From Gemmatimonadota bacterium (GTDB taxonomy: Bacteria > Gemmatimonadota > Gemmatimonadetes > Longimicrobiales > Gaopeijiaceae): a DNA stretch of 64,000 nucleotides. Under the pieces are notes generated by a model. It did no database searches, was not told where the DNA came from, and was given only the letters and a program-made list of their open reading frames with translations. Shown here in pieces: positions 45,263 to 53,964 of this stretch. A program made the position numbers and the translations under genes. Where the stretch lies: assembly GCA_040882465.1 (NCBI GenBank), contig JBBEBG010000022.1:44016-108015 (forward strand), in the 5' to 3' direction. How positions within the stretch are numbered: position 1 is the first letter of the stretch; every line of letters starts with the position of its first letter.

Positions 45263-45691
45263 TCAGAGCTCCAGGGGCTGCGGATTCTGCCCCTGGTGGG
45301 GATGCTCTTCTCCCCGGTAGACCTTGAGCTTCTTCCGCATTTCGCGGCCGAGCGCGTTTTTGGGAAGCATTCCCTTGACGGCCAGCTCCAGCACGCGCTC
45401 GGGGTGCGTCTCGATCATCCGCCGGAAGGGGATGAAGCGTTCACCCCCCATGTAGCCCGAGTGGCGGAAGTAGGTCTTCTGGTCGGCTTTTTTTCCGGTC
45501 AGACGGACCTTCTCCGCGTTCACCAGGACGACGTAGTCCCCAGTGTCGAGGTGCGGGGTGTAAATCGGCTTATGCTTGCCGCGCAGAATGCGAGCCACTT
45601 CGGTCGCGAGGCGGCCGAGCGTCTTCCCCGACGCGTCCACGACCCACCAGTGGCGGTCGATTTCATGCGCTTTTGGAGTGTGCGTTCTCAT
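45263..45691 (-). CDS. rplM: 50S ribosomal protein L13
   Basis: A 142-residue L13. [20 protein letters not shown], the HSGYMGGER segment and [19 protein letters not shown] are typical. It is the first gene of the rplM-rpsI-rpsB-tsf-pyrH-frr-uppS-cdsA-dxr-rseP series, with a strong promoter just upstream. Confidence 0.97.
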   Translation of the reverse strand: MRTHTPKAHEIDRHWWVVDASGKTLGRLATEVARILRGKHKPIYTPHLDTGDYVVLVNAEKVRLTGKKADQKTYFRHSGYMGGERFIPFRRMIETHPERVLELAVKGMLPKNALGREMRKKLKVYRGEEHPHQGQNPQPLEL

Positions 45692-45735
45692 CCAGGCACC
45701 CGGTCTACACCCATCCCTTGAATACAGAGCATTGA

Positions 45736-45764
45736 ATGATATTGGCGCGGTTTAGGGGTGTCAA
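45736..45764 (-). promoter_or_regulatory. Strong sigma-70-type promoter of rplM-rpsI
   Basis: A perfect TTGACA (45759-45764), 17-base spacer and TATCAT (45736-45741) on the minus strand. Transcription should begin near 45729, leaving a leader of about 38 bases. The rest of the 179-base gap to the sigma-factor gene shows no gene. Confidence 0.75.
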
Positions 45765-45870
45765 CGCCGTAGCAGGAGCCGTGGAAGCGTCCCGGCGACG
45801 GGTTTCGCGAGGGTTGGAGGCGGGCGGAAGGCGCGGACCGGGCCCATGGTGAGGGCTCCTCGGCGTCCCC

Positions 45871-46725
45871 TTACCGGGTGAAGGTCTCGAGGAAGCGGGA
45901 CCGGGAGGCGTGGCGGAGGCGGGCGAGGGCCTTCTCCTTGATCTGGCGAACCCGCTCCCGGGTGATGCCGAGGAGCGACCCGATCTCCTCGAGCGTCATC
46001 GGCTCCTGCTCGTCCAGGCCGAAGTAGAGGCGGAGGACTTTCGCTTCCCGCTCCTTGAGAGTGGCGAGGGCCTGGTCCACGGTGTTCTTGAGGGCGTGTT
46101 CATACGCCTCGTCCTCGGGGTCGGGAGAGAACTGGTCGGGAAGGTAGTCGAGGAGACGGTTGTCCTCTCCCGGCGTCAGGGGCGCGTCGAGCGAGAGGTG
46201 CGACTGCGAGATCGCGAGCGTGGAGGCGACTTCCTCCTTCGAGAGCTCGAGCTCCTGCGCGATCTCGTCCACCGTGGGCTCGCGGCCGAGCTCCTGCAGG
46301 AGGCTCGAGGAGCGGCGGCCGATCCGGTGGAGCGCCCCCGCCCGGTTCAGAGGGACACGAACGATCCTGCTCTGCTCGGCGAGCGCCTGGAGGATCGCCT
46401 GCCGGATCCACCAGACCGCGTACGAGATGAACTTGATCCCCTTCGTCTCGTCGAATTTGTGCGCCGCGCGGATGAGGCCGACGTTTCCCTCGTTGATCAG
46501 GTCGGGGAGGAGGACGCCCTGGTTCTGATACTTCTTCGCGACGGAAACCACGAAGCGGAGGTTCGAGCGGACGAGCTTGTCGAGCGACTCCGGATCGCCT
46601 TTGCGGATCCCGCCCGCCAGGCGCGCTTCCTCCTCCCGGTCGATCAGCGGATACTGGCTGATCTCCTTCAGGTACTGGTCGAGGGACCCATCCTTTCCAG
46701 CTCTTCGACGAGACGAAAAGCTCAT
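45871..46725 (-). CDS. RpoD-type RNA polymerase sigma factor (short)
   Basis: A 284-residue sigma-70 protein: region 1.2 (SLDQYLKEISQYPLIDREEE), region 2 (NLRFVVSVAKKYQ, then KFISYAVWWIRQAILQAL), region 3 and region 4.2 (TLEEIGSLLGITRERVRQIK). Region 1.1 and the non-conserved insert are missing, as in the short primary sigma factors of Bacteroidota. Whether it is the housekeeping or an alternative group 2 factor cannot be decided from this window. Confidence 0.92.
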   Translation of the reverse strand: MSFSSRRRAGKDGSLDQYLKEISQYPLIDREEEARLAGGIRKGDPESLDKLVRSNLRFVVSVAKKYQNQGVLLPDLINEGNVGLIRAAHKFDETKGIKFISYAVWWIRQAILQALAEQSRIVRVPLNRAGALHRIGRRSSSLLQELGREPTVDEIAQELELSKEEVASTLAISQSHLSLDAPLTPGEDNRLLDYLPDQFSPDPEDEAYEHALKNTVDQALATLKEREAKVLRLYFGLDEQEPMTLEEIGSLLGITRERVRQIKEKALARLRHASRSRFLETFTR

Positions 46726-46873
46726 GGGGCACCTGCGTCCGTCAGGGAGCGAAACTGCCGAGGCCGAGACGATTCGAACCGGATCGAAGCGTCATGATCG
46801 GGATCACTCGCGGATCGCGCAACACCCCACCGACACTTCGCACCACGAGAACTCGTGACCCGTTCCGGCGGCG

Positions 46874-47677
46874 CTATTCGATGAGGCCGCCGATCCGATC
46901 CCACCGCACGTCGCGGAGCCAGGAAAAGGCACCGGGGTGCGCCGGGTCGGTCGAATAATACACCCTCCAGGGCCGTCCTTTGATGCTCTCGCGCGTGATG
47001 AATCCCCAGTACCTGGAGTCCTCGGAATTATCGCGATTGTCCCCGAGGACGAAGAAGCGGTCGGGCGGGACGATCAGCGGACCCCAGTTGTCGCGGGAGG
47101 GCCGATACCGCCCCGGGATCGCATCCTTCTGCAGGAATGGCGACTGCCAGACCATCCCGGGGTGGACCGCGTCTCCGCCGGGATCCCGATGGCGGACGTA
47201 AGGCTCGACCAGCGGCTCACCATTCACGAGGAGCGCCTTGTCACGCATCTGAAGCGTATCGCCGGGGAGCCCCACGAGACGCTTCACATAGTGCTTGGCG
47301 GGATCGTGCGGCGGATGGAAGACGATGATGTCCCCACGCTCCGGTTCCGCGAACCCGGGAAGGGTGATGTGGGTCCCCGGAATCTCCGCCCCGTAGACCG
47401 CCTTGTTCACGAGGAGGAAGTCTCCGGCGAGAAGCGTCCCTTCCATGGAGGACGTGGGAATCTTGAAGGCCTCGACGATGAAGGCCCGGACGAGGAAAAA
47501 GAGAACGAGGACGAGTGCGATCGACCGCACCAGTTCGAAGGCGTTTCTGAACCAGACGCGCGCACCCGCGGTCGCGGGCCGAAAGGGGGGCGTGGCGTCG
47601 GGCACAGCTGCCGCGGAGTCGTCCCCGTCGGTGCCGACCGGATCGGCCCCTTCGATTGGATCCTGACCTGCGTTCAC
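46874..47677 (-). CDS. lepB: Signal peptidase I
   Basis: A 267-residue type I signal peptidase with one membrane helix (about 48-66). The catalytic Ser77 is in IPTSSMEGTL and the general base Lys132 in HYVKRLVGLPGD; VLGDNRDNSEDSR is the conserved box E. The start is a GTG at 47677 after AAGGA; an ATG at 47713 would add 12 residues. A short perfect 6-bp inverted repeat (46844-46857) lies just after the stop. Confidence 0.93.
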   Translation of the reverse strand: MNAGQDPIEGADPVGTDGDDSAAAVPDATPPFRPATAGARVWFRNAFELVRSIALVLVLFFLVRAFIVEAFKIPTSSMEGTLLAGDFLLVNKAVYGAEIPGTHITLPGFAEPERGDIIVFHPPHDPAKHYVKRLVGLPGDTLQMRDKALLVNGEPLVEPYVRHRDPGGDAVHPGMVWQSPFLQKDAIPGRYRPSRDNWGPLIVPPDRFFVLGDNRDNSEDSRYWGFITRESIKGRPWRVYYSTDPAHPGAFSWLRDVRWDRIGGLIE

Positions 47678-47843
47678 GAGGGTCCTTCGCTTCGGTGACC
47701 GGTCCCCTCTCATCCCCCAAGCTCGGCGGCGCGGGTGGACCGTACTCGTTCGAGGCACCACTTGCACTTACCCGATCGAGAGACAGCACGTTCCGGGCCG
47801 CGGTGCCCCTTCCGCCGCGACTTCCCATCCCGACCGGAGGCCC

Positions 47844-49202
47844 TCACTCTTCCCTACGAAGTCCGTACCTCTCGATCTTCTTATAGAGGTTCGACCGCGG
47901 CATGTCCAGAATGCGCGCCGTCTCCGAGACGTTCCAATCGTGCTCGCGAAGCTTCTGGAGAAGAAAGAGCCGCTCGGAGCGCTCCTTAAACTCGGAGAAC
48001 GTTTTCGAGTCCAGGAGTCCCAATCCGAGCTCGACGTTCGATCTCCCGGTGACGAGAAGGTCCAGGTCTTCGCGGCCAATCCTCTCCCCCCCCGCGAGGA
48101 TAAGGAGGCGCTCGACCGTGTTCCGGAGCTCCCGCACGTTGCCCGACCACTCGAGCTCCTGGAGGCGAGCGATCGCCTGGGGCGTGAACTCCCGCACCGG
48201 AAGGCCGTCGCGGGCGCGCATCACATCGGCGAAGTGGCGCACGAGCATGGGTATGTCGTCCCGGCGCTCCCGGAGCGGCGGAACGTGGATGGGGACGACG
48301 TTCAACCGGTAGAAGAGGTCGTCGCGAAACTTTCCCGCTTCGATTTCACGAGCGAGGTCCTTATTGGTCGCGGCGATGACCCGGACGTCCACCTCGCGGG
48401 CCTTTTGCCCGCCGACCCTCGTGACGCGTGACTCTTCGAGCGCCCTGAGCACCTTCGCCTGCGCGGCGAGCGACATATCGCCGACCTCGTCGAGGAAGAG
48501 CGTCCCCCCATGCGCCTGCTCGAACTTCCCGGCCCGATCCTGAACGGCTCCCGTGAACGACCCCTTCATGTGCCCGAAGAGCTCGGACTCGATCAGCTCC
48601 GCAGGGATGGCCGCGCAGTTCACTTCGACAAAAGGACGGCCCGCGCGCTTGGAAAGGCGGTGCGTCGCCCGTGCCACCAGCTCCTTTCCGGTTCCGTTTT
48701 CTCCAGTGATGAGGACACGCGCTTCGGTCGGGGCCACCTTCTCGATGCGGTCGAGAACCTGCCGGATCTGGTAAGAATTCCCGATGATCTCGTGGTGCGC
48801 CTCGACCTCCGAGCGGAGCTTCGCGACCGACTCGGAGAGGCCTCGCAGCTCGAGGACGTTTCGGAGCGTGACGAGAATGCGGTCGGTGTCGAGCGGTTTC
48901 TCGAGAAAGTCGAAGGCGCCCCGCCGCGTCGCCTCGACGGCCGTGTCGATCGTTCCGTGGCCGGAGATCATCACCACGTGGGTTCCGGGCGCGATCTCCC
49001 TCATCCGTTCGAGCGTTTCGAGCCCATCCATCCCGGGCATCTTCACGTCGAGGAAGACGGCGTCCGGGGCCTCGCGCTCGACTGCTCGGAGTGCGGCCGC
49101 CCCGGACGGCTCGGTCTGGACCTCGTGCCCTTCGAACTCGAAGAGCTGGAGCAGGACCTCGCGGACGGGTCCCTCGTCGTCTACGATGAGGATCCGCGCC
49201 AT
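47844..49202 (-). CDS. NtrC-family sigma-54-dependent response regulator
   Basis: A 452-residue regulator: receiver (phospho-Asp52 in LDVKMPG), AAA+ domain with Walker A GENGTGKE (167-174) and Walker B LFLDEVGD, and a C-terminal Fis-type HTH (VSETARILDMPRSNLYKKI). The sigma-54 contact loop is GSFTGA (214-219) rather than the usual GAFTGA. No partner kinase is adjacent. It is followed on the left by lepB. Confidence 0.93.
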   Translation of the reverse strand: MARILIVDDEGPVREVLLQLFEFEGHEVQTEPSGAAALRAVEREAPDAVFLDVKMPGMDGLETLERMREIAPGTHVVMISGHGTIDTAVEATRRGAFDFLEKPLDTDRILVTLRNVLELRGLSESVAKLRSEVEAHHEIIGNSYQIRQVLDRIEKVAPTEARVLITGENGTGKELVARATHRLSKRAGRPFVEVNCAAIPAELIESELFGHMKGSFTGAVQDRAGKFEQAHGGTLFLDEVGDMSLAAQAKVLRALEESRVTRVGGQKAREVDVRVIAATNKDLAREIEAGKFRDDLFYRLNVVPIHVPPLRERRDDIPMLVRHFADVMRARDGLPVREFTPQAIARLQELEWSGNVRELRNTVERLLILAGGERIGREDLDLLVTGRSNVELGLGLLDSKTFSEFKERSERLFLLQKLREHDWNVSETARILDMPRSNLYKKIERYGLRREE

Positions 49203-49205
49203 GGC

Positions 49206-49841
49206 CTACCGCGGGACCCCGACGACCACCCGGTCCTCGGCGATGCGCACGGAGCTGACCTCCGCGGGAAGCGCCACGCGAATCACCTCCGGTGGGAGGT
49301 CGCCGGACTCCCCCGTCCCGAGCTCCGGGAGGAAGACGGAATAGGCGCGCCGGGGAACCGGAATTCCTGCCACGCTGAATCCCCGAATGAGGAGGACCGC
49401 CGCACCCTCTTCGACGGCGAGCACCGCGCAGCGGATTTCGACCGGGACCTGCTCCGGAAGGATGCGGCGGACGGGGTCCAGCCAGGTCATGGGAGGAAGG
49501 AGGGAAAGAGCGATCCGGCCCCGAATCCGGGCTTCGCCGTCGCTCAGCGTCACGCCGGTGGCGACGACCCCCCCGGGGAGCCCCTCATTAAATGCGTGCT
49601 GGAGGAGACTCGCCAACTCGGTTTCCGTGAGCTCCACCGTTTCCGAGCGGGACTGAATGGCGTCCTCGAAGCGGGCCTCGACCTGCGCCGCGACCTCGGC
49701 GCTCGCCGCGGAGGAGGCCGGGATGTCACCTTCGGACGCCTGGTCGCTCCGCATCTCGCTGAAGCGGAGCCACGCCAGGCCGAGTATGGCGACGAGGAAG
49801 AGGAAGCCGACGAACTTGGCGAGGCAGCCGAAGAGCTTCAT
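49206..49841 (-). CDS. Membrane-anchored protein of unknown function
   Basis: A 211-residue protein with one N-terminal hydrophobic helix (about 8-26), then an Ala/Ser/Glu-rich linker and a soluble domain with repeated beta-strand pattern (GVTLSDGEARIRGRIALSLL, VPVEIRCAVLAVEEGAAVLL). It resembles single-pass lipid- or sigma-related periplasmic proteins only in outline; I do not recognise a family. It starts 9 bases after thpR and ends 3 bases before the NtrC-type gene, so the three form one transcript. Confidence 0.75.
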   Translation of the reverse strand: MKLFGCLAKFVGFLFLVAILGLAWLRFSEMRSDQASEGDIPASSAASAEVAAQVEARFEDAIQSRSETVELTETELASLLQHAFNEGLPGGVVATGVTLSDGEARIRGRIALSLLPPMTWLDPVRRILPEQVPVEIRCAVLAVEEGAAVLLIRGFSVAGIPVPRRAYSVFLPELGTGESGDLPPEVIRVALPAEVSSVRIAEDRVVVGVPR

Positions 49842-49850
49842 CGCCCCGCG

Positions 49851-50429
49851 TCACCTCTTCCGGCGGGAGCTGCTCTTGAGCGGGCTTCCGCCGATGACCG
49901 TGTATTGAGTGCCCTGCCGCGCGAGCTGGCTCCGCATGAGATCCACCGTCTTCATGGGAACCTTTCCTTTGTAGCTCAGTCCCGCCGAGAGCTCGTCGAG
50001 GCCCCGAAAGGAGCCGGCCCCTTCCTCCTCGTCCGCCCGGCCCAGGGTGATGTGAGGGTGGAAGGCGCGGGTTTCCCTTTCGAAGCCGTGATTCGCGAGC
50101 CCCCATTCCAGGTCCTGCTTGAGGCAACGGAGCGCGGGAGTCGGCTCGACGCCGATCCAGATGACCTGCGGCCTCCGAATCGTGGGAAAGGCGCCGAACC
50201 CACTGATCGAAAGCGGGAAGTCCTTCGTCTCCGCGGCGACCCGCTCGACCACACGCTCGGCGACGGGAACGACATCGTTCCTCACGTCGCCCAGGAACTT
50301 GAGCGTCAGATGGAAGTCCGCCGGCTCGAGCCAGCGGAAAGGGTATCCTGCCTCGCGGAGGGGCTTCGCCGCACTGTGGATCTTGCGCTTCTCCTTCAAG
50401 GGAAGGTTGAGGGCGATAAAGAGGCGCAT
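49851..50429 (-). CDS. thpR: RNA 2',3'-cyclic phosphodiesterase
   Basis: A 192-residue 2H-phosphoesterase. The two catalytic HXTX motifs are HLTL (DFHLTLKFLGDV) and HITL (HPHITLGRA). The start MRLFIALNLP is typical of LigT/ThpR proteins. The C-terminus ends in a basic SSSRRKR tail. Confidence 0.94.
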   Translation of the reverse strand: MRLFIALNLPLKEKRKIHSAAKPLREAGYPFRWLEPADFHLTLKFLGDVRNDVVPVAERVVERVAAETKDFPLSISGFGAFPTIRRPQVIWIGVEPTPALRCLKQDLEWGLANHGFERETRAFHPHITLGRADEEEGAGSFRGLDELSAGLSYKGKVPMKTVDLMRSQLARQGTQYTVIGGSPLKSSSRRKR

Positions 50430-50550
50430 GGACCCGGGTGGAGAGGGGGAGGGACTTGGCTCTAATGTTGGCGGCCTGTCAAGAGCGGGACGATCTTATC
50501 CCTTCCCTTCCAGAGGGACAACCGGCATCGGGCACCGCCCGCTCATCTGC

Positions 50551-50579
50551 TTGACCCTTGGGAACCCCCCGCATAACTT
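50551..50579 (+). promoter_or_regulatory. Promoter of the btuB transcript
   Basis: TTGACC (50551-50556), 17-base spacer and TAACTT (50574-50579). The predicted start near 50586 is about 14 bases before the riboswitch, which supports both calls. The 565-base stretch 50430-50994 has no coding gene; it holds this promoter, the riboswitch and its terminator. Confidence 0.7.
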
Positions 50580-50599
50580 CGGCCTCACAACAGAGTCTT

Positions 50600-50771
50600 G
50601 CGAATGGGGCCTTCGGAAGCCGGTGTGAGTCCGGCGCGGCCCCGCCACTGTAAGAGGCCCCTCCCCACGTAGTCCCGGGGACTGAAAAAGGATCGCTCAA
50701 ATTGCCACTGGGGGGAGAACCCCTGGGAAGGCGAGCGACGCCGCCTCGAGCCAGGAGACCGTCCCATTCGC
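50600..50771 (+). promoter_or_regulatory. Cobalamin (AdoCbl-type) riboswitch
   Basis: The aptamer carries the B12-box elements in order: GGAAGCCGGTGTGAGTCCGG, a CGCCACTGTAA segment, a second CCACTG, GGGAAGGC and AGCCAGGAGACC. The outer stem P1 is a perfect 9-bp pairing between 50600-50608 and 50763-50771. The order and spacing match the cobalamin aptamer. It lies upstream of a btuB-type receptor gene, and B12 should switch the gene off. Confidence 0.93.
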
Positions 50772-50828
50772 GCCCGACAGCAACCCTTCGAGGGAGGGGG
50801 AGGCGGGTGCGTGGATCGGACGATCGCG

Positions 50829-50868
50829 CGGCCCGTTCCCCCTGAGGGAGGCGGGCCGTTTGTTTTGT
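50829..50868 (+). terminator. Riboswitch expression-platform terminator
   Basis: A 7-bp perfect GC stem (50829-50835 with 50852-50858) with partly paired 16-base centre is followed by a T-rich run (50859-50868). It starts 57 bases after the aptamer and ends about 126 bases before the btuB start, so it is the likely off-state terminator. Confidence 0.8.
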
Positions 50869-50994
50869 CACGGATCCATGCTTTCTCGCGGTTCCACCGC
50901 GGAGGGCGCCGGCGAAGGCCGCCGGATCGCCCTCGACCTCGTCGTGCCGTCGGGGCCTCCTTTCCAGGCGCACCACACACCCAAGGAGCCCGAC

Positions 50995-53037
50995 ATGTCC
51001 CGCATTACATCAAAGACGAACTCAGCGGTCCGCACGCTCGTGTGCGGACTCACTTCCTTTCTCCTGCTCCTGGCGCTGGTGGCTCCGCCGGAACTGCGGG
51101 GACAGGTGGAGGCGACACCCCCTTCGGACGATCCCTTCGAGCTCAGCGCGATGGTCGTGACAGCGACCCGCACGGCGCTCGACCGGAGGACGCTCCCGAA
51201 TTCGGTCACCGTCCTCGTCGGCGAGAGGCTTCGGGAACAGGGAATTCGGACGCTGTCGGACGCGCTGCGCACGGTGCCCGGCCTCATGGTAGTTCAGGCG
51301 GGCTCCGCCGGCGCGCAGACCTCGATCTTCCTGCGCGGCGGGGAAAGCGACTACGTGCGGATCCTCGTAGACGGAGTTCCGGTGAACGAGGCGGGAGGCG
51401 CCGTGGACGTCACCGATCTGTCGCTCGACCAGGTCGAGCGGATCGAAGTGTTGCGCGGGTCCGGGAGCGTCCTCTACGGATCCGACGCCGCCGCGGGGGT
51501 CATCCAGATTTTCACGCGGCGCGGAAGGGGGAGGCCTTCTCTCGAGATCGAGACGGTCGGGGGAATCGGAGAGCAGCGGCACGCGGACGGTGAATACACG
51601 CTCTCCGATCTCGCTGCGACCGTGAGCGGAGCCTCGGGGTCATTCTCCTATATGGTCGGGGCGGGCCGCTCGGGGACCGAGGGCGCCTACCCGGTGAACA
51701 ATGAGCGCTCCCTTTACACGGCGAACGCGCGTCTCGCTTGGGAGGTCGGCGAAACGACAGATGTCCTGATCGCCACCCGGTTCAGCGACAGCGAATCCCA
51801 TTACCCGACCGATTCCGCCGGCAACGTCGTGGACGAGAACCAGTCCTTCGACCGGCGCTTCTGGACCACGGCGTTGGACGCGGGCCACCGGTTCGCCGAC
51901 TGGATCGAGGTGCGAGCGCAAGTGGGGATCAACCAGCGCCGGCACGTAAACCGCGACGGGCAGGACGGTCCGGACGACATCAGCGGAATCTTTTATTCCT
52001 ACTTTGTCGCGGACATCACTAGGCGGTCCGCGGACGTTCAGTTGAACGCCACCGCCCTCCAGAGCATCGCGACCCTCGGTGCCTCGATCGAGTCGGCACA
52101 AGGGGAGACGGACTACGACTCGGACAGCGAGTTCGGACCGTATTCGGCAGCTGCCGGATACGAGCGTTCCAACCGGGCGCTTTACCTCCAGCTCCATTCC
52201 GAACCCCTCGCGGGTCTGCATACCACGCTCGGGGGGCGTCTCGACGACAACGAGGCATTCGGCCGGTTCGAGACCTTTCGCGCCGGGTTCTCCTGGACTG
52301 GCTGGGAAGGTGGACGACTGCGAGGCTCGGTCGGACGAGCCTTTCGAGAGCCCACCTTCGGCGAGAACTACGGGAGCGGCTTCGGTGACAACGGGAATCC
52401 CGACCTCGTCCCTGAACGGATCGAGAGCTGGGAACTCGGCGTCGAGCAGGCGATCGGGCCGGCCTTGCTTTCGGCGACCTGGTTCGACCAGACCTTTCAT
52501 GATCTCATCCAGTTCACCTCCGCGACCGAAGGGCCGACCGATCCCAACTACGCGAACGTCGGGTCGGCCGAAGCGAAGGGTCTCGAGATTGGAGTGGAGG
52601 CCGCGGTCGGTCCGGTCGAGTTGTCCGGCTCCTTCACGCACCTGAGCACGCAGGTTCTCGACCCCGGGCTCGCGAGCAACGCCACGTTCGTCGCGGGCGC
52701 CGCGCTCCTTCGGCGTCCGGAGCGCTCCGGAACGCTCGCCGCGCGCCTCCCGCTCGAGGACGCGACGCTCGGGGCCACCGTCCACTTCGTGGGAGGCCGG
52801 GTGGACGTGGACTTCGCGGAGACCTTTCTCGGCGAGCGAGTCACCCTTCCGGGGTACGCGACCCTGGACCTCACCGGAGAGCTCCTCGTCCCCGGGACGT
52901 CCGGAACGCATCTCCTCCTTCGCGTCGAGAACGCGCTCGACAAGGACTACGAGGGGATCGCGCGTTTTCCCGCGCCGGGAAGGATCGTCCGGCTCGGCGC
53001 GCGGGTGCGAGTGGGAGGGAACCGAGAGGTCCCGTGA
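50995..53037 (+). CDS. btuB: TonB-dependent cobalamin receptor BtuB
   Basis: A 680-residue outer-membrane receptor. A signal peptide (about 1-36) is followed by a TonB-box-like FELSAMVVTATR, a plug domain with LRGGESDYVRILVDGVPVNE, and a beta-barrel with aromatic-rich strands ending in a short C-terminal strand. The ATG at 50995 follows AAGGAG by six bases. The upstream cobalamin riboswitch makes vitamin B12 or a related corrinoid the likely ligand. No btuCDF genes are in the window. Confidence 0.93.
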   Translation: MSRITSKTNSAVRTLVCGLTSFLLLLALVAPPELRGQVEATPPSDDPFELSAMVVTATRTALDRRTLPNSVTVLVGERLREQGIRTLSDALRTVPGLMVVQAGSAGAQTSIFLRGGESDYVRILVDGVPVNEAGGAVDVTDLSLDQVERIEVLRGSGSVLYGSDAAAGVIQIFTRRGRGRPSLEIETVGGIGEQRHADGEYTLSDLAATVSGASGSFSYMVGAGRSGTEGAYPVNNERSLYTANARLAWEVGETTDVLIATRFSDSESHYPTDSAGNVVDENQSFDRRFWTTALDAGHRFADWIEVRAQVGINQRRHVNRDGQDGPDDISGIFYSYFVADITRRSADVQLNATALQSIATLGASIESAQGETDYDSDSEFGPYSAAAGYERSNRALYLQLHSEPLAGLHTTLGGRLDDNEAFGRFETFRAGFSWTGWEGGRLRGSVGRAFREPTFGENYGSGFGDNGNPDLVPERIESWELGVEQAIGPALLSATWFDQTFHDLIQFTSATEGPTDPNYANVGSAEAKGLEIGVEAAVGPVELSGSFTHLSTQVLDPGLASNATFVAGAALLRRPERSGTLAARLPLEDATLGATVHFVGGRVDVDFAETFLGERVTLPGYATLDLTGELLVPGTSGTHLLLRVENALDKDYEGIARFPAPGRIVRLGARVRVGGNREVP

Positions 53038-53258
53038 TGTCGGTCTCCGATACGTCCGGGAGGGACGACGCGGGCGCTCGTCCCTCCCGGGAGGCCGCCC
53101 CCACCGGCCTTTGCGCTTCGTGCGTCCACCGAAGAGAGGTCACGAGCGGGCGGGGAAGCCGCTTCATCTTTTGTCTGCGGGCGCGCGATGACCCCCGGTT
53201 CCCGAAATACCCCCCGCTTCCGGTGGTGCGGTGCACGGGATTCGAGGTGGCGCCCTGA
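53037..53258 (+). CDS. Small cysteine-rich protein
   Basis: A 73-residue protein with four Cys in CASCVHRREV, IFCLRARDDPRFPKYPP and VRCTGFE, a spacing that suggests a small zinc ribbon. It starts at the ATG at 53037 (or GTG at 53034), overlapping the btuB stop. I believe similar short proteins occur in several phyla, but no function is known to me. Cotranscription with btuB links it to the riboswitch. Confidence 0.6.
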   Translation: MSVSDTSGRDDAGARPSREAAPTGLCASCVHRREVTSGRGSRFIFCLRARDDPRFPKYPPLPVVRCTGFEVAP

Positions 53259-53285
53259 CCGGGATCTCACCCCGAAATTCGACCC

Positions 53286-53735
53286 GTGCGCCCTGATCGA
53301 GCACCACCGGTTGTCCCCGGGGGGTCGAAGCTCCGCACGCTCGCCGTGTCGGCCGCCCTTCTCGGAGTCGCCGCAGGGTGCGACGACTCCCCCTCCTCCT
53401 CGAGTGGCGCGACGCTCGTCGGCACCTGGAATGCGACGAGCTTCAACGCGCCGGGAATGGACTTCATCGGCGAGGGGATGTCGCTGACGATCGTTTTCGG
53501 GTCGACCGGCAGTTTCTCGCCACAGATTCAAAACGATCTCATCGGAGCCTGCGAAGATGAGGAGCCGAATTGCACTCAGCTGGGAACCTACACGAGCACG
53601 AGCGCGCAGTTCACGATCGACCCCACGACCTCAGACGCGACCACCTTCACTTATGTGATCGCGGGATCTACACTGACGCTCACCGGGGACATCGACGGGA
53701 CCCCCGTAATCATCGTATTCCAGAGGGCTTCCTAG
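53286..53735 (+). CDS. Small lipoprotein, lipocalin-like beta domain
   Basis: A 149-residue protein from a GTG at 53286. A hydrophobic stretch ends in a lipobox VAAGC, then a Ser-rich linker and an eight-strand-like region (LVGTWNATSFN, ATTFTYVIAGSTLTLTGD). This fits the lipocalin-like domain of small surface lipoproteins. The n-region is long, so a later start is possible. Its stop codon TAG is formed by the left end of the MITE. Confidence 0.65.
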   Translation: MRPDRAPPVVPGGSKLRTLAVSAALLGVAAGCDDSPSSSSGATLVGTWNATSFNAPGMDFIGEGMSLTIVFGSTGSFSPQIQNDLIGACEDEEPNCTQLGTYTSTSAQFTIDPTTSDATTFTYVIAGSTLTLTGDIDGTPVIIVFQRAS

Positions 53736-53964
53736 TGTCCCGTCCCAGAAGTTCGTTGGCATTGACGGCACTGTGTGCCGTCGTCTCGCGGCGACCCGTT
53801 CAGGTCGTGCCAACGCATGTGGTCGCTCGGCTCGTGCGCCGCTGCATCCGCCCCGGCAGCGTTGCTCCTCCTCGAAGTAGCCCTGCTACTCCTCGTCGTC
53901 GCGCCTTGCCGGCGCGGCGCATCGGTACCCTCGGTGCTCTACGAACTTCTGGGACGGGACACTA
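53733..53964. mobile_element. MITE-like element (228 bp) with TA target duplication
   Basis: Perfect 22-bp terminal inverted repeats lie at 53735-53756 and 53941-53962, each flanked by TA (53733-53734 and 53963-53964). The inside codes for nothing, and folds locally: an 8-bp perfect hairpin is at 53764-53782. TA duplication and lack of a transposase gene fit a non-autonomous Tc1/mariner-IS630-type element. The family assignment is inference. Both flanking convergent genes take their TAG stop from TA plus the first base of the repeat. Confidence 0.85.

Noticed and set aside
46765..46800. tRNA-like TTCGAATC box upstream of the sigma-factor gene
   Set aside because: The bases on both sides do not pair into a T-stem and no acceptor or anticodon arm is found.
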